Position numbers and translations under genes: made by a program. Below the pieces are notes generated by a model. It did no database searches and was not told the DNA's origin. It was given only the letters and a program-made list of their open reading frames with translations. Shown piece after piece: positions 1 through 9,594 of a DNA stretch of 64,000 nucleotides. Each line of letters opens with the position of its first letter. The stretch's first letter is position 1. Source of the DNA: Silvibacterium bohemicum (GTDB lineage: Bacteria; Acidobacteriota; Terriglobia; Terriglobales; Acidobacteriaceae); NCBI RefSeq assembly GCF_001006305.1, contig NZ_LBHJ01000012.1, positions 160,231-224,230 on the forward strand, in the 5' to 3' direction.

Positions 1-3000
1 GAACTGGAGCGCGTTCTGCTTCTGGCATCCATCGAGAATGTTCAGGACGATCAAAGCAACGTTGACGCCAAGCCTGCGCGCAAACGTCGCGCAGGACATC
101 TGCTGCGTCACTTATTCCTGGCGGTGCTGACCCTCGTTGCGACGTCGGTTATGGCAAATGCGCAGTCTACCTTCGGCAGCATTCGCGGCACGGTGCAGGA
201 CGCATCGGGCGCGGTGATTCCCGGTGCGTCGGTCACGGTTCATTCGCTGGACCAGAGCTTCGACCGGAACATCGTGACCAGCGACGCCGGGGAATTCCTC
301 TTCGAAAATCTCAAAGCCGGCCATTATTCGATCACTGTAGAGCACTCCGGATTCACCAAGTCCGTCGTTGAGGGAGCAGCGCTCGAATCACGTCAGGACC
401 TGCGCATCCCGGTGACGATGTCGGTCGCCTCGCAGGCGGAGGTGGTTCAGGTCGTCGCCAACACCGAACAGATCAACACAGAAAACGGCACGCTCGGTGA
501 CTCGAAGAACAACCAGCAGATCACGCAGCTTCCTCTGAACAATCGGGCTACGACGACAAGTCCGCTCGGCGCGCTGCTGCTTTCGCCGAACGTGCAGCAG
601 GATTCCTCCGGCAACATCGCGCTGGGTGGTGCAAGCTCCTCCATGGTGAATTTCTCGGTGGACGGCGTCTCAACCGCAAACGTCCGTCAGAACGGCGCGT
701 TGCAGGATGCCTATCCCTCGCAGGAAGGCATTGCTGGAGTAAGAGTCACATCATTCAACAACAGTGCAGAATTTTCTCAGGTCGGAGACGTCACCTTCAC
801 CACCAAGAGCGGCACCAATGCTTTTCACGGCAGCCTCTTCGAGTACCTTCAAAACGATGTGCTCGACGCAAGCCCATACGGCTTCTCCGGAAAGTCCCCT
901 AAGCACTTCAATACCTTTGGCGGATCGATGGGCGGACCGCTCGTCATTCCTCATCTTTTCGATGGCAAGAACCGGACCTTTTTCTTTTTCGACTACGAAG
1001 GAAACCGTCGTTCCACGGCAGTGGCGCAGCAATTTCTAGTTCCCACTCAGGCCGAACGGAACGGCGATCTTTCGGCGCTGAACGGCCCGACGATCCCGCA
1101 GCAGAATATCAGCCCTACCGCGAAGGCTCTGTTGGCTTATTATCCTCTGCCCAATATCGGAGGTCAGTCGAACTTCAACTATGAGAATTTTCAGTCGACT
1201 CCGGCGCGTACCGATGGTGCCGATATTCGCATCGATGAGACGATCAATGCCAAGCAGTCGGCGTATGCTCGCTTCAGCCGGAAGAACCTTACGGAAGACG
1301 TTGCGAATCCACTGCTGCCGAATGATTCCGACAGTGTGCATAACCGCAGCTTTCTGGTTTCGCATACTTACGCCATTACCCCGCGCATGCTGAATGAGTT
1401 CCGCTTCGGCTTTACCAATGTCATCACCAGTGTGAACTTTCCCATCGAAGGTGCAGCGGCTCTCTCGCAACTAGATCTGACGGGTGTGAACATCAGCCAA
1501 CATCCGACGACTCATGCCTTCCCCACATTTAACTTCAGTTCCGGTACTGGTTTCACGTCAATCGGCCGGGACAAGACAGGCGTGACGCAGTCCAAGACGC
1601 TACAGTTTACCGATAACTTCACTTACACGGTAGGACGTCACACGCTGAAAGGCGGCATCGACATCCGTCGTGTTCGCTACTTCGACATCGAGACCTTTGA
1701 ACCATCGGACGACTTCGGTCAATTCACCTTCGATCCGACCTTTACAGGGAACGCATTCGGTGATTTTTTAGAGGGCACACCGACGAATATCTTCTTCGCC
1801 GTCTCCAGCCCGGATGTCGGCGGCACCGCATGGCAGTACAGTGCGTTCGCACAAGATGAATACCAGGTAACCAGCAAGCTCACCCTGAACTATGGTCTGC
1901 GCTGGCAGATTCTCCCGGGATTCCACGAAGACGGCGGCAATCTGGCGAACTTCGATCAGAGCAATAATTCGATCGTGGTGCCCGATGAGCTCTCGTCGTA
2001 TCTGGCCGCACAAAATATCCAGGCTTCCAACCTCGCCTTTCAGCAGTCCTTCAATGCATGCAATCTCAATAACACCGCTCTGCCTTGCACAAACTACGTC
2101 ACAGCGAGCCAGGATCATCTGTCGCAGAGCCTGCGCAACACTTACAAGGGAAATTTCCAGCCCCGTATTTCGTTGGCTTATCGCCCCTTTAATGACACGA
2201 AGACAGTCATCCGCGCCGGCTTCGGCATTTTCACGATGACCAATCTCGGCCCGCTTTCTTTCAACAACAGCGGTAATCCCACTTCCGCGCTGCACACCTA
2301 TTCGAACTCGCTGACGTCGAACGGCACGCCGTTGATCCAATTTCCGAATACGGCGCCCCCCAGCACTACCGTGCAATATGGAGGAGGCGGACTGGATCAA
2401 GGCGTAGATCCAAACTATCGCGATCCGCAATCGGTCCAGTGGAACCTAACCGTAGAGCGGCAGATCGGCAGTAGCGACAGCGTGCGCGCGAGCTACGTGG
2501 GCATGCACACTTATCGGCTGAACATCACCGAAGACCTCAACCAGATTCCGGCGAGCACAACGCCGTACCAGACCACCGCGGCCAGCCCTTACGTGGATCC
2601 CCGTGCGCCCTATCCCAACTGGTTCACGCTCTACAGCACCTTCAACGCCGGCACGCAGGCCTACAACGCCTTCGAACTGGAAGAGACTCATAAGATGGGC
2701 CACGGTCTCTATTTCGACGCCAACTACACCTTGGCGAAAAACCTCGCGGACAATCAGGGAGACACACCAACCGCATTCGCCGGCGAGGTGAACTACGGCC
2801 TGCCGATCGCAGACCGTTTTCATGTCCATAGCAATTACGGAAACGTGGAAGGAACCCGCCGCGACCGCTTCCTGCTTTCGGGAACTTATCAAATTCCTGT
2901 TGGAGAAGGCCACACTTTCCTGAATACGGGTGGATGGAAAAACGCCGTGCTGGGAGGATGGGAGCTCACCAATGTGACGCTGCTCGAAACCGGACCGTGG

Positions 3001-3429
3001 CTGACGCCAAGCATCAGCGATTCCTTCGACCAGTCCAATACGAATGTCGTAAATCGCGGCGCATTCCTGCGTCCAGACCAGGTTTCGAACAACCTCTATG
3101 GTGGCCAATCGCGGGCGAAATACTTCAATCCCGCCGCCTTCGAGCCCACTCCTGCAGGAGCTGGCCGCTTCGGCAGTGCCGCTGTAGGTTCACTGCAAGG
3201 CCCGGGAACAGAGGCTGTCGCTCTGGGACTGGGCAAGGTGTTCAAAGTCACGGAAGGAGTTCGGCTGCGCTTCGAGTCGACCTTCAGCAACGTGATCAAT
3301 CACACCAACTTTGCTCCTCCTTCGACTCAGCTCGATAACACTTCCACCTTCGGAGTTCTAAGTGCCCCACAGACCGCGGAGAATGCTGGAAATCGAACCG
3401 GGCAAGTAGCCCTGCGTCTGGATTTCTAG
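1..3429 (+). CDS. Oar-like TonB-dependent receptor (5' end outside window)
   Basis: Outer-membrane beta-barrel receptor, probably for large glycan or peptide ligands. The frame is open from base 1 with no stop and no ATG. The first good in-frame start (GTG at 124) would cut off the basic n-region (KPARKRRAGHLLRH) of a signal peptide ending near MANAQS, so the true start is probably upstream of the window. After the signal come a carboxypeptidase-regulatory-like domain (GSIRGTVQDASGAVIPGASV), a plug region and a roughly 800-residue barrel ending in LRLDF, the usual terminal aromatic. The architecture matches the acidobacterial Oar-like expansion. The substrate cannot be told. Confidence 0.9.
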   Translation, partial: ELERVLLLASIENVQDDQSNVDAKPARKRRAGHLLRHLFLAVLTLVATSVMANAQSTFGSIRGTVQDASGAVIPGASVTVHSLDQSFDRNIVTSDAGEFLFENLKAGHYSITVEHSGFTKSVVEGAALESRQDLRIPVTMSVASQAEVVQVVANTEQINTENGTLGDSKNNQQITQLPLNNRATTTSPLGALLLSPNVQQDSSGNIALGGASSSMVNFSVDGVSTANVRQNGALQDAYPSQEGIAGVRVTSFNNSAEFSQVGDVTFTTKSGTNAFHGSLFEYLQNDVLDASPYGFSGKSPKHFNTFGGSMGGPLVIPHLFDGKNRTFFFFDYEGNRRSTAVAQQFLVPTQAERNGDLSALNGPTIPQQNISPTAKALLAYYPLPNIGGQSNFNYENFQSTPARTDGADIRIDETINAKQSAYARFSRKNLTEDVANPLLPNDSDSVHNRSFLVSHTYAITPRMLNEFRFGFTNVITSVNFPIEGAAALSQLDLTGVNISQHPTTHAFPTFNFSSGTGFTSIGRDKTGVTQSKTLQFTDNFTYTVGRHTLKGGIDIRRVRYFDIETFEPSDDFGQFTFDPTFTGNAFGDFLEGTPTNIFFAVSSPDVGGTAWQYSAFAQDEYQVTSKLTLNYGLRWQILPGFHEDGGNLANFDQSNNSIVVPDELSSYLAAQNIQASNLAFQQSFNACNLNNTALPCTNYVTASQDHLSQSLRNTYKGNFQPRISLAYRPFNDTKTVIRAGFGIFTMTNLGPLSFNNSGNPTSALHTYSNSLTSNGTPLIQFPNTAPPSTTVQYGGGGLDQGVDPNYRDPQSVQWNLTVERQIGSSDSVRASYVGMHTYRLNITEDLNQIPASTTPYQTTAASPYVDPRAPYPNWFTLYSTFNAGTQAYNAFELEETHKMGHGLYFDANYTLAKNLADNQGDTPTAFAGEVNYGLPIADRFHVHSNYGNVEGTRRDRFLLSGTYQIPVGEGHTFLNTGGWKNAVLGGWELTNVTLLETGPWLTPSISDSFDQSNTNVVNRGAFLRPDQVSNNLYGGQSRAKYFNPAAFEPTPAGAGRFGSAAVGSLQGPGTEAVALGLGKVFKVTEGVRLRFESTFSNVINHTNFAPPSTQLDNTSTFGVLSAPQTAENAGNRTGQVALRLDF

Positions 3430-3502
3430 ACTTTCGAGAACACCGCACTTAAATCGCAACAAAAGAGTTAATGAAGTTGTATCTCACTGCGACCAGAAAC
3501 AA

Positions 3503-3533
3503 AGAAAGCCTGGGCCCACGGCCCAGGCTTTCT
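3503..3533 (-). terminator. Intrinsic terminator between convergent genes
   Basis: A perfect 13-bp stem (3503-3515 with 3521-3533) encloses a 5-nt loop. Read on the minus strand it is followed by TTTGTTTC, so it best fits as the terminator of the YXWXGXW gene ending at 3543. It can also stop the receptor transcript arriving from the left. Confidence 0.8.
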
Positions 3534-3542
3534 CTGCCTAAG

Positions 3543-4742
3543 TTACTCCGGCTTCTTCTCACCCTCCGGTCTCTTCTCGGGCTCGGGACGCGACTGCTGT
3601 TTCGGCTGCACATGCTGCTGTTGCTGCTGAGGACGCTCCGCCGGCCGAGCCTGCTCCTGCGGTCTCGCCGCGGGAGCGGGACGCGTCTGTGGAGCCGGTC
3701 TGGCAGCGGGCTGCTGCCGTGCTTCCGGACGAGCATTTTCTGCAGGCCGTTCCGCGGGAGCAGGTCGCGCAGCCGGAGCTGGCCTTGCTGCCGGTGCCGG
3801 TCTGTTTGCCGGTGCCGGTCTGTTCTCCGGAGCAGGCCTGTTTTCGGCAGCCGGCCTGGTTTGAGGAGTTGGCTTGGCCGCAGGCGCTGGCCTATTGCCG
3901 GAAGCAGGCCGTCCTTCTGGTTGAGGTCTTGCAGCCGGGCGCGCTGCCGCCTTCGGCAGCGTCTCCGGAGTCGCCTTCACGAAAGGCGCCGGCTTCGCGC
4001 CGCGTGCCGGTACAGCGCGGCTGAAGTCCGCCGGTGAGGTCGCAGGTCTGGCGAGCGCCGCATGCGCCGGAGCACCGTGGTTCACTGAGGCAAAGTTGGC
4101 GCGGTCCTGTTTCGCGAAGCTTACATGCTGCACCTGTGCGGCGGTCGGTTGAATGTGCCGCTCGTTGGCCCAGCCACGCTCCTGTGCTGTGGGCTGCGCC
4201 CGGATGCCCTGCGGGCCGCCGTTGAAGCTGGTCCGGCTATTGTTGACGACGGTGTTGTTGATGATCACCGTCTTGTTGATGTACGTGTTGTGAATGATCG
4301 TCGTATTCACGTTCATCACCGCCGTGTTGTAGGCGAAGGATCCGCCGCGCCACTCGCCGCCCACAAAACCGTTGCCGCCGTAGCCGAAGCCGTAATTCAC
4401 GCCGCCATAGAAGCCAACGTGTGTTCCCCAGTAACCGGCGTTCCATACATACACGCCGCCATCGCCCCAGCCCCAATATCCCGGCGTCCAGAGATACCCT
4501 GGCTGAGGAGCTTCTACCCAGGTTCCGGGCACCCAGTAATAGCCATAGTCTGGGTCATAGGACCAGTAGCCAGGCGTCCAGATGTAGTTCGGTTGCGGGC
4601 ATACCGGCTGCACATACACCGGAAGCACCGGAGGAGCGACGTTGATCGAGATGCCAATCGAAAATTGGCCATAGGATGCGCAGGGTATCGCTGCGAGCAT
4701 CACCGTGAACAGCAGAATGCGGAACAAGCGAGGTAGCTTCAT
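3543..4742 (-). CDS. Exported YXWXGXW-repeat protein with Pro/Ala-rich tail
   Basis: 399 aa. A signal peptide (MKLPRLFRILLFTVMLAAIP..SYGQ) precedes a block of tyrosine/tryptophan repeats (about residues 50-110: YIWTPGYW, YYWVPGTW, YLWTPGYW, VYVWNAGYW), then a glycine-rich and an Asn/Ile-rich stretch. The last 180 residues or so are a low-complexity Pro/Ala/Arg/Gln tail with NRPAP and ARPAP repeats ending KPE. YXWXGXW repeats occur in exported proteins of unknown function in soil bacteria. A good SD (AGGAAAG) precedes the ATG. The tail suggests a wall- or surface-spanning segment, which is inference. Confidence 0.8.
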   Translation of the reverse strand: MKLPRLFRILLFTVMLAAIPCASYGQFSIGISINVAPPVLPVYVQPVCPQPNYIWTPGYWSYDPDYGYYWVPGTWVEAPQPGYLWTPGYWGWGDGGVYVWNAGYWGTHVGFYGGVNYGFGYGGNGFVGGEWRGGSFAYNTAVMNVNTTIIHNTYINKTVIINNTVVNNSRTSFNGGPQGIRAQPTAQERGWANERHIQPTAAQVQHVSFAKQDRANFASVNHGAPAHAALARPATSPADFSRAVPARGAKPAPFVKATPETLPKAAARPAARPQPEGRPASGNRPAPAAKPTPQTRPAAENRPAPENRPAPANRPAPAARPAPAARPAPAERPAENARPEARQQPAARPAPQTRPAPAARPQEQARPAERPQQQQQHVQPKQQSRPEPEKRPEGEKKPE

Positions 4743-4975
4743 GGTTCTTTCCTTTTGCCTCGTCCTTCGCTTACCCTGCTTGCCGCTCTGCTGCGCGGGC
4801 TTCGAGGATCAACCGGCGGTTGTCGTGGGTCCCTCAAAACAATGCGGGCGACTCTATCGGAACACAGATTACGTCATTAAGTTGCCCGCGCGAAGGTTCA
4901 TTACCGAAATGTAATTTCGCGAGTCCGCCTCTGAACCGTCCTCACGAGGCCTTTCTCTTTTTGGCTTTCTCTCGG

Positions 4976-5011
4976 TATATACAGTTAATCTGTACAGGTA
5001 AACTGTATATA
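4976..5011. promoter_or_regulatory. Concentric palindromic operator before marR
   Basis: An 11-bp perfect inverted repeat (tatatacagtt, 4976-4986; aactgtatata, 5001-5011) is centred on the same point as an inner palindrome ctgtacag (4990-4997). Counted across 4976-5011, 16 of 18 pairs match. It lies directly upstream of the putative marR -10 and would cover the -35 region, as expected of an autoregulatory MarR operator. Confidence 0.7.
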
Positions 5012-5014
5012 TGC

Positions 5015-5020
5015 GATAAT
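5015..5020 (+). promoter_or_regulatory. Putative -10 box (GATAAT) of marR, leaderless
   Basis: GATAAT ends exactly 6 nt before the marR ATG and no SD is present between them, so transcription would begin at or next to the A of the start codon. The palindromic operator lies just upstream. Confidence 0.5.
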
Positions 5021-5026
5021 CCATTC

Positions 5027-5479
5027 ATGGGCGATCGCGCCAACCATTCTCAAGCGGAGCGCGCTGCAACACTAGCCGTGGAGCTCCGCGCGCTCTTCAG
5101 CAAGATCAAGAGGAAACTGCGGGAACAGGGCGGCCGCAACGATCTGACTCCTTCGCAGGTCTCGGTTCTGCTCCGTCTCGAGAACGATGGCCCGGCGGCA
5201 GTGTCCAGCCTGGCTCGTGCCGAGGGCATGCGTCCTCAGTCCATGAGCGCCATCGTCACATCCTTGCTTGAAGCTGGATTAGTGGCCGGCTCTCCCGACC
5301 CGAACGATGGACGCCAGACCCTGATTTCGCTCTCCCGGAAATGCGAGAAGCTGCTCAGGGAAGGCCGCGCCGCAAGACAGGATTGGCTCACCAACACCAT
5401 CCAGAAAAAGCTCTCAGCTCAGGAGCAGGAAAAGCTCGCGGCCGCCGTGGACCTGCTCACGCGGCTCGTCGAAGACTGA
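5027..5479 (+). CDS. MarR-family transcriptional regulator
   Basis: 150 aa. Winged-helix repressor: the HTH core is LTPSQVSVLLRLENDGPAAVSSLARAEG, with recognition helix MRPQSMSAIVTSLLEAGLV and the wing motif DPNDGRQTLISLS. The frame continues open upstream to 4820, but ATG 5027 gives the normal MarR length and lies just after the operator. It heads a co-directional set with the isochorismatase-like, small membrane and MFS genes, so it probably represses an efflux/detoxification operon and itself. The inducer is unknown. Confidence 0.88.
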   Translation: MGDRANHSQAERAATLAVELRALFSKIKRKLREQGGRNDLTPSQVSVLLRLENDGPAAVSSLARAEGMRPQSMSAIVTSLLEAGLVAGSPDPNDGRQTLISLSRKCEKLLREGRAARQDWLTNTIQKKLSAQEQEKLAAAVDLLTRLVED

Positions 5480-5536
5480 CGCCTCCTGCGCGAATACTTC
5501 ACTCTCATCCCAATCACGCTCGCGGAGAAGAACCGA

Positions 5537-6100
5537 ATGCCACTCACCACGCTCGATGCAAAGACCGCCATCATCGTCGTTGATCTTCAAAAGGGCATCG
5601 TCAGCCTGCCCACTGTTCACCCTATCGCCGATGTCATCGGGCGCACCCGCATACTGCTTCAAGCATTCCGTCAGCATGATCTTCCCGTCGTCCTCGTCAA
5701 TGTCGATGGAGGCGCACCGGGAAGAACCGAGCAGCCGCGCCGCTTCTCGACCTTCCCCGAAGGATTCAGCGATTTCATTCCCGAGCTCGATCGCCAGCCT
5801 AGCGACATCGTCGTGACCAAGCAGACATGGGGAGCATTCGCGAGCACCGACCTCGAAGCGCAGCTGAAGGCTAAAGGAGTGACGCAGGTCGTCGTCACCG
5901 GCGTGGCAACCGCCACTGGGGTGGAGTCGACCGCACGTCAGGCCTATGAGGCTGGATTCAACGTCACGCTCGCCATCGATGCCATGACCGATATGCGCCC
6001 CGAAGCGCACGCGTACAGCCTCGCTCATGTTTTCCCCCGCCTCGGAGAGACTGGCTCGGCCCAGGACGTCGTCAATCTGCTGGCAACAAGGAGCGTATAA
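5537..6100 (+). CDS. Isochorismatase-like hydrolase family, Cys-less
   Basis: 187 aa Rossmann-like cysteine-hydrolase fold. D16 (VVDLQKG) and K95 (VVTKQTWGAF) of the usual Asp-Lys-Cys triad are present. The nucleophile position in TGVATATGVESTA is Gly128 rather than Cys. True isochorismatases of the PhzD/EntB type also lack this Cys, so either a vinyl-ether hydrolase or a non-amidase role is possible. SD GGAGAAG precedes the ATG. Lies 57 bp after marR and 2 bp before the next gene, so co-transcription is likely. Substrate unknown. Confidence 0.82.
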   Translation: MPLTTLDAKTAIIVVDLQKGIVSLPTVHPIADVIGRTRILLQAFRQHDLPVVLVNVDGGAPGRTEQPRRFSTFPEGFSDFIPELDRQPSDIVVTKQTWGAFASTDLEAQLKAKGVTQVVVTGVATATGVESTARQAYEAGFNVTLAIDAMTDMRPEAHAYSLAHVFPRLGETGSAQDVVNLLATRSV

Positions 6101-6102
6101 CC

Positions 6103-6432
6103 ATGAACTGGCTTCATCTGGTCTCGTACTTCTTTGCCGGAGCGTTCCTCACCAATGCCATCCCGCATCTTGTCAGCGGCATGATGGGACGTGCCTTTCA
6201 ATCGCCCTTCGCAAAGCCCTCCGGCATTGGACTCTCCTCGTCGACCGTGAACGTTCTCTGGGGCTTCTTCAATGCCGCCGTTGGCTACATGCTAGTCGTG
6301 CGCGTTGGCAGCTTTGATCTTCGATCGCTAAGCGACGTTCTCGCGCTCGCAGTCGGAGCACTGCTCATCGGCCTCTTCTCTGCGCAGCACTTCGGCCAGT
6401 TCCACGGAGGCAACGCGCCGGAGCGTTCATGA
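6103..6432 (+). CDS. Small integral membrane protein
   Basis: 109 aa with about three hydrophobic segments (VSYFFAGAFLTNAIPHLVSG; VNVLWGFFNAAVGYMLVV; VLALAVGALLIGLFSA). Strong SD AAGGAG before the ATG. It lies between an isochorismatase-like gene and an MFS gene and overlaps the latter by 4 bp (ATGA), so the two are probably translationally coupled. No family recognised with certainty; an accessory role to the exporter is only a guess. Confidence 0.7.
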   Translation: MNWLHLVSYFFAGAFLTNAIPHLVSGMMGRAFQSPFAKPSGIGLSSSTVNVLWGFFNAAVGYMLVVRVGSFDLRSLSDVLALAVGALLIGLFSAQHFGQFHGGNAPERS

Positions 6433-7679
6433 AAAGTTCAGGAGCTTTCCGCGCTCTGAGCATCTTCAATTTTCGCGTGTGGACCGCAGGCGCTCTGGTC
6501 TCGAACATCGGGACCTGGATGCAGCGTGTCGCTCAGGACTGGCTCGTCCTCACCCAGCTCACGCACCATGACGCATCGGCCGTGGGCATCGTGATGGCGC
6601 TCCAGTTCGCTCCGCAGCTTCTCCTGCTGCCCTGGACCGGCATGGCCGCCGACCGCTTCAACCAACGCAAGCTCGTGATGCTAACCCAGGCAACAATGGG
6701 CATACTGGCGCTGGCCTTGGGAGTTCTCACCATCGCCGGCAGCGTGCAGCTCTGGCACGTCTACGTGTTTGCGTTTCTCTTTGGCTCTGCGGCTGCGCTC
6801 GATGCTCCAGTGCGCCAGACCTTCGTCGCGGAACTGGTTGGCGACGAGCACCTGCATAATGCAGTCGCTCTCAATTCGACATCCTTCAACGCCGGCCGCA
6901 TGATCGGCCCCGCAGTCGCCGGCCTGGTCATCGCGAAAGTCGGAACAGGCTGGGCATTTGCGGTCAACGGCCTGTCCTTCGCCGCGGTTCTCATCTCCAT
7001 GTCGCTCTTCCGCGTGTCTGAACTCTACCCAAACACAAGAACCCGGCGTACAGCAGGCGGATTTATCGAAGGCTTCCGCTATGTCTGGAATCGCTCGGAT
7101 CTCCGCGCGATCCTGCTCATGTTGTTCCTGATCGGAACCTTCGGACTCAACTTCCCCATCTTCATCTCGACCATGGCCGTGAAGGTCTTCCACGCCGATG
7201 CGCGTGGCTTCGGCCTGCTCTCCTCCATCATGGCCGTAGGAACCATCTCCGGCGCGTTGATCGCAGCCGGTCGCGAGAAACCGAAATTTGGCACCCTGCT
7301 GATAGGTTCGGCAATCTTCGGAATAGGCTGCACGCTTGCGGCGCTGGCCCCCGGCTATTGGTGGTTCGCCGCTGCGCTCGTGGTCATAGGTGTCGCCAGC
7401 CTGACGCTGACCAACACCACCAACAGCATGATGCAGCTCTCGACCGAGCCGGCCATGCGAGGCCGGGTGATGGCCTTCCGCCTCGCCGTCGCACTGGGAG
7501 GAACGCCAATCGGTGCGCCCATCGTCGGCTGGGTGGCCAACCATTTCGGCCCGCGCTGGGCGCTGGGCGTAGGCGCATCGTCAGGATTTGCAGCAGCTCT
7601 CGTTGCCATCTATGTCCTGACAAGATCGCCCCAGCAAAGGGATATAGAAGTCGGCTCCGTGACTTCAAGTCCACGCTAA
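6429..7679 (+). CDS. MFS transporter (EntS-like drug/siderophore exporter type)
   Basis: 416 aa, about 12 membrane helices, with the MFS_3/EntS-like features: N-terminal FRVWTAGALVSNIGTWMQRVAQDWLV, loop AADRFNQRKLVM between helices 2 and 3, and LDAPVRQTFVAELV after helix 4. The start overlaps the previous stop. Being last in a MarR-led operon, it probably exports an aromatic or other toxic compound that the repressor senses; this is inferred from context. Confidence 0.88.
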   Translation: MKSSGAFRALSIFNFRVWTAGALVSNIGTWMQRVAQDWLVLTQLTHHDASAVGIVMALQFAPQLLLLPWTGMAADRFNQRKLVMLTQATMGILALALGVLTIAGSVQLWHVYVFAFLFGSAAALDAPVRQTFVAELVGDEHLHNAVALNSTSFNAGRMIGPAVAGLVIAKVGTGWAFAVNGLSFAAVLISMSLFRVSELYPNTRTRRTAGGFIEGFRYVWNRSDLRAILLMLFLIGTFGLNFPIFISTMAVKVFHADARGFGLLSSIMAVGTISGALIAAGREKPKFGTLLIGSAIFGIGCTLAALAPGYWWFAAALVVIGVASLTLTNTTNSMMQLSTEPAMRGRVMAFRLAVALGGTPIGAPIVGWVANHFGPRWALGVGASSGFAAALVAIYVLTRSPQQRDIEVGSVTSSPR

Positions 7680-7781
7680 CGGATAGCGGTGCGCTCCCCG
7701 CGCAGACACGCAGCCATTTCAAAGGCTGTGTCCCCATATCGACATCCTGCCAGCTACAACAAAGCAGTCACAATAAATTCG

Positions 7782-8792
7782 TCATCCGGTTGGCCGGCCC
7801 TTTCGGACGATTTGCGGCGTTGGCGTTGCAGCCTGGGCTTTTGAACGGGAGCGGAAACGCGCCGGAGGAAGTCCGAAGTCGCGTTTGAATGCCCGGTTGA
7901 AGGCAGCTTCAGACTCGTAGCCGACTTCAGAGGCAACTTGCGCCGCGCTGTGGCTGGTGGAGGTCAGCATCTGGGCTGCGAGTTGCAATCTCCACTGCGT
8001 CAGATATGTCATCGGAGGCTGGCCCAGGTAGCGGCGAAATCGCTCTGCAACCACGGAGCGGGACGTTCCCACCTCTTTCGCCAGATCGGCGAGAGTCCAG
8101 GGATGAGCCGGCTGCCGGTGCATCAGCGCCAGGGCCTTTGCAACCTCCGGATCGCGCGCACCCGCCAGCCAACCGGATTGATCCTCGGGCAGCCGGGCTA
8201 TGTAGCGTCGTAGCGTCTCGACAAATAATACCTCCGACAACTTTGAAAGCACGGCTTCGCTTCCAGCGCGCGCCGCGTTCGCCTCGGTAACGGAAAATCG
8301 GATCGAGTTCTCCAGCCAGCCGCCAGCCTGGTCGTCGCGGATGCTGACTTTGAAGAGCCGCGGCAGGCCGCTCAGGAACACTTGGCTCAGCCGGGGTTCG
8401 CAAACCATGTAGCCGCATACGAACTTGGTGATTTCCCCGCCGCCGCCGTGGTACGCCGCCTTAAGACCGTGGGAGAAGATGCGGAGCAGTTCCTTGCCGT
8501 AATCCACGGTTTCGGCGCCCGACCCGTTCTCCAGGATGTGGGCATCGCCGTGAGGAAAAATCACCACGTCGCCTGCTTCAAGAGCGATGCTTTTACCTTC
8601 CTCCAGACGGGCATGGGCTCGGCCCTCAGTCAGCAAGTGATAAATGATGACGTGTCCGGAACCCGGCTGCAGGTAAGACGAGATAGTGCGGGATGGAGGT
8701 GAGCGAAAGCTCCACGGAGAAGAAAACTCCGCGTTGTAAAACAGTGCGCCGTCCAGTCTTACCACTTTCAAGACTTCAGACAAGACATCCAA
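7782..8792 (-). CDS. AraC-family regulator with cupin sensor domain
   Basis: 336 aa from a TTG at 8792, chosen because GGAGG lies 5 nt upstream and the resulting start MDVLSEVLKVVRLDGALF is typical for the cupin-type AraC family; the frame opens further upstream at GTG 8855. An N-terminal cupin (GHVIIYHLL, GDVVIFPHGDAH) is followed by two AraC HTH motifs near the C-terminus (WTLADLAKEVGTSRSVVAERF; AAQVASEVGYESEAAFNRAFK). Divergent from osmC and the SDR, so it probably controls them. Confidence 0.88.
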   Translation of the reverse strand: MDVLSEVLKVVRLDGALFYNAEFSSPWSFRSPPSRTISSYLQPGSGHVIIYHLLTEGRAHARLEEGKSIALEAGDVVIFPHGDAHILENGSGAETVDYGKELLRIFSHGLKAAYHGGGGEITKFVCGYMVCEPRLSQVFLSGLPRLFKVSIRDDQAGGWLENSIRFSVTEANAARAGSEAVLSKLSEVLFVETLRRYIARLPEDQSGWLAGARDPEVAKALALMHRQPAHPWTLADLAKEVGTSRSVVAERFRRYLGQPPMTYLTQWRLQLAAQMLTSTSHSAAQVASEVGYESEAAFNRAFKRDFGLPPARFRSRSKAQAATPTPQIVRKGRPTG

Positions 8793-8986
8793 AAGAGCCT
8801 CCAACTTGCACAGAGCTTCCGGCAAACCAGGGCGGACGCTGAGACAACTAGACACATGGTACCCCCGCCTCCAGCAAGAAAACCAGACGCTCAGACAAGC
8901 GGCCGGCCTGGATTCACCGCATGATGAGAGTGACCCGGCAGGTTACATTGTCAGGTCAATCTGGACATCAGTGAGGAGACATCAAT

Positions 8987-9559
8987 ATGACAACTGCGCG
9001 TGTGCAGCCAACGAATATCAATGGGGTTGCGGTTGACCAGCTCTTTCAGACTATCGATGCCATTAAGGCTGCCCCGGCCATCGCGAAATTCAAATTTCGC
9101 ATTCGCAATCAATGGACGGAGGGAGCTTGCAATAACTCGACGGTGGATACGTACGATGGTGCCGGCCAAAATCTATCCCGGTCCAAGCCATTCGTGCTCG
9201 AAGCAGACGAGCCGTCAGTCCTGCTCGGCAAGGACACCGCTGCCAATCCAGTGGAACATCTGCTTCATGCCCTGGCCGCCTGTTTGACAACGTCCATGGT
9301 GTATCACGCTGCCGCCCAGGGAATTCAAATCCAGGAGGTCGAGTCTTCGCTCGAAGGCGACATCGATTTGCACGGATTTCTCGAACTCGACAGCAATGTC
9401 CGCAACGGATATCAGGGAATTCAGGTCAAGTTCAAGATCAAAGCCGACGTGCCGGACGATCAGCTGGAGAAGATTGGCCAGCTGGGGCCCAGACATTCGC
9501 CTGTCTTCGACTCCCTCACCAAAGGCGTCCCAGTATCGGTAACTGCCGAACGCCTCTAA
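8987..9559 (+). CDS. OsmC-family protein
   Basis: 190 aa OsmC/Ohr-fold protein. The first redox cysteine is kept (C99 in [11 protein letters not shown]). The second position, usually SPVC, reads HSPVFDSL, so a two-cysteine peroxidase cycle is not possible; this puts it in the YhfA-like single-Cys branch. SD GAGGAG before ATG. Followed after 35 bp by an SDR gene, and divergent from an AraC regulator that may respond to an organic stressor. Confidence 0.88.
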   Translation: MTTARVQPTNINGVAVDQLFQTIDAIKAAPAIAKFKFRIRNQWTEGACNNSTVDTYDGAGQNLSRSKPFVLEADEPSVLLGKDTAANPVEHLLHALAACLTTSMVYHAAAQGIQIQEVESSLEGDIDLHGFLELDSNVRNGYQGIQVKFKIKADVPDDQLEKIGQLGPRHSPVFDSLTKGVPVSVTAERL

Positions 9560-9594
9560 CAACAAGAACGAAAGACAACAGAGAGGAAAAACAA

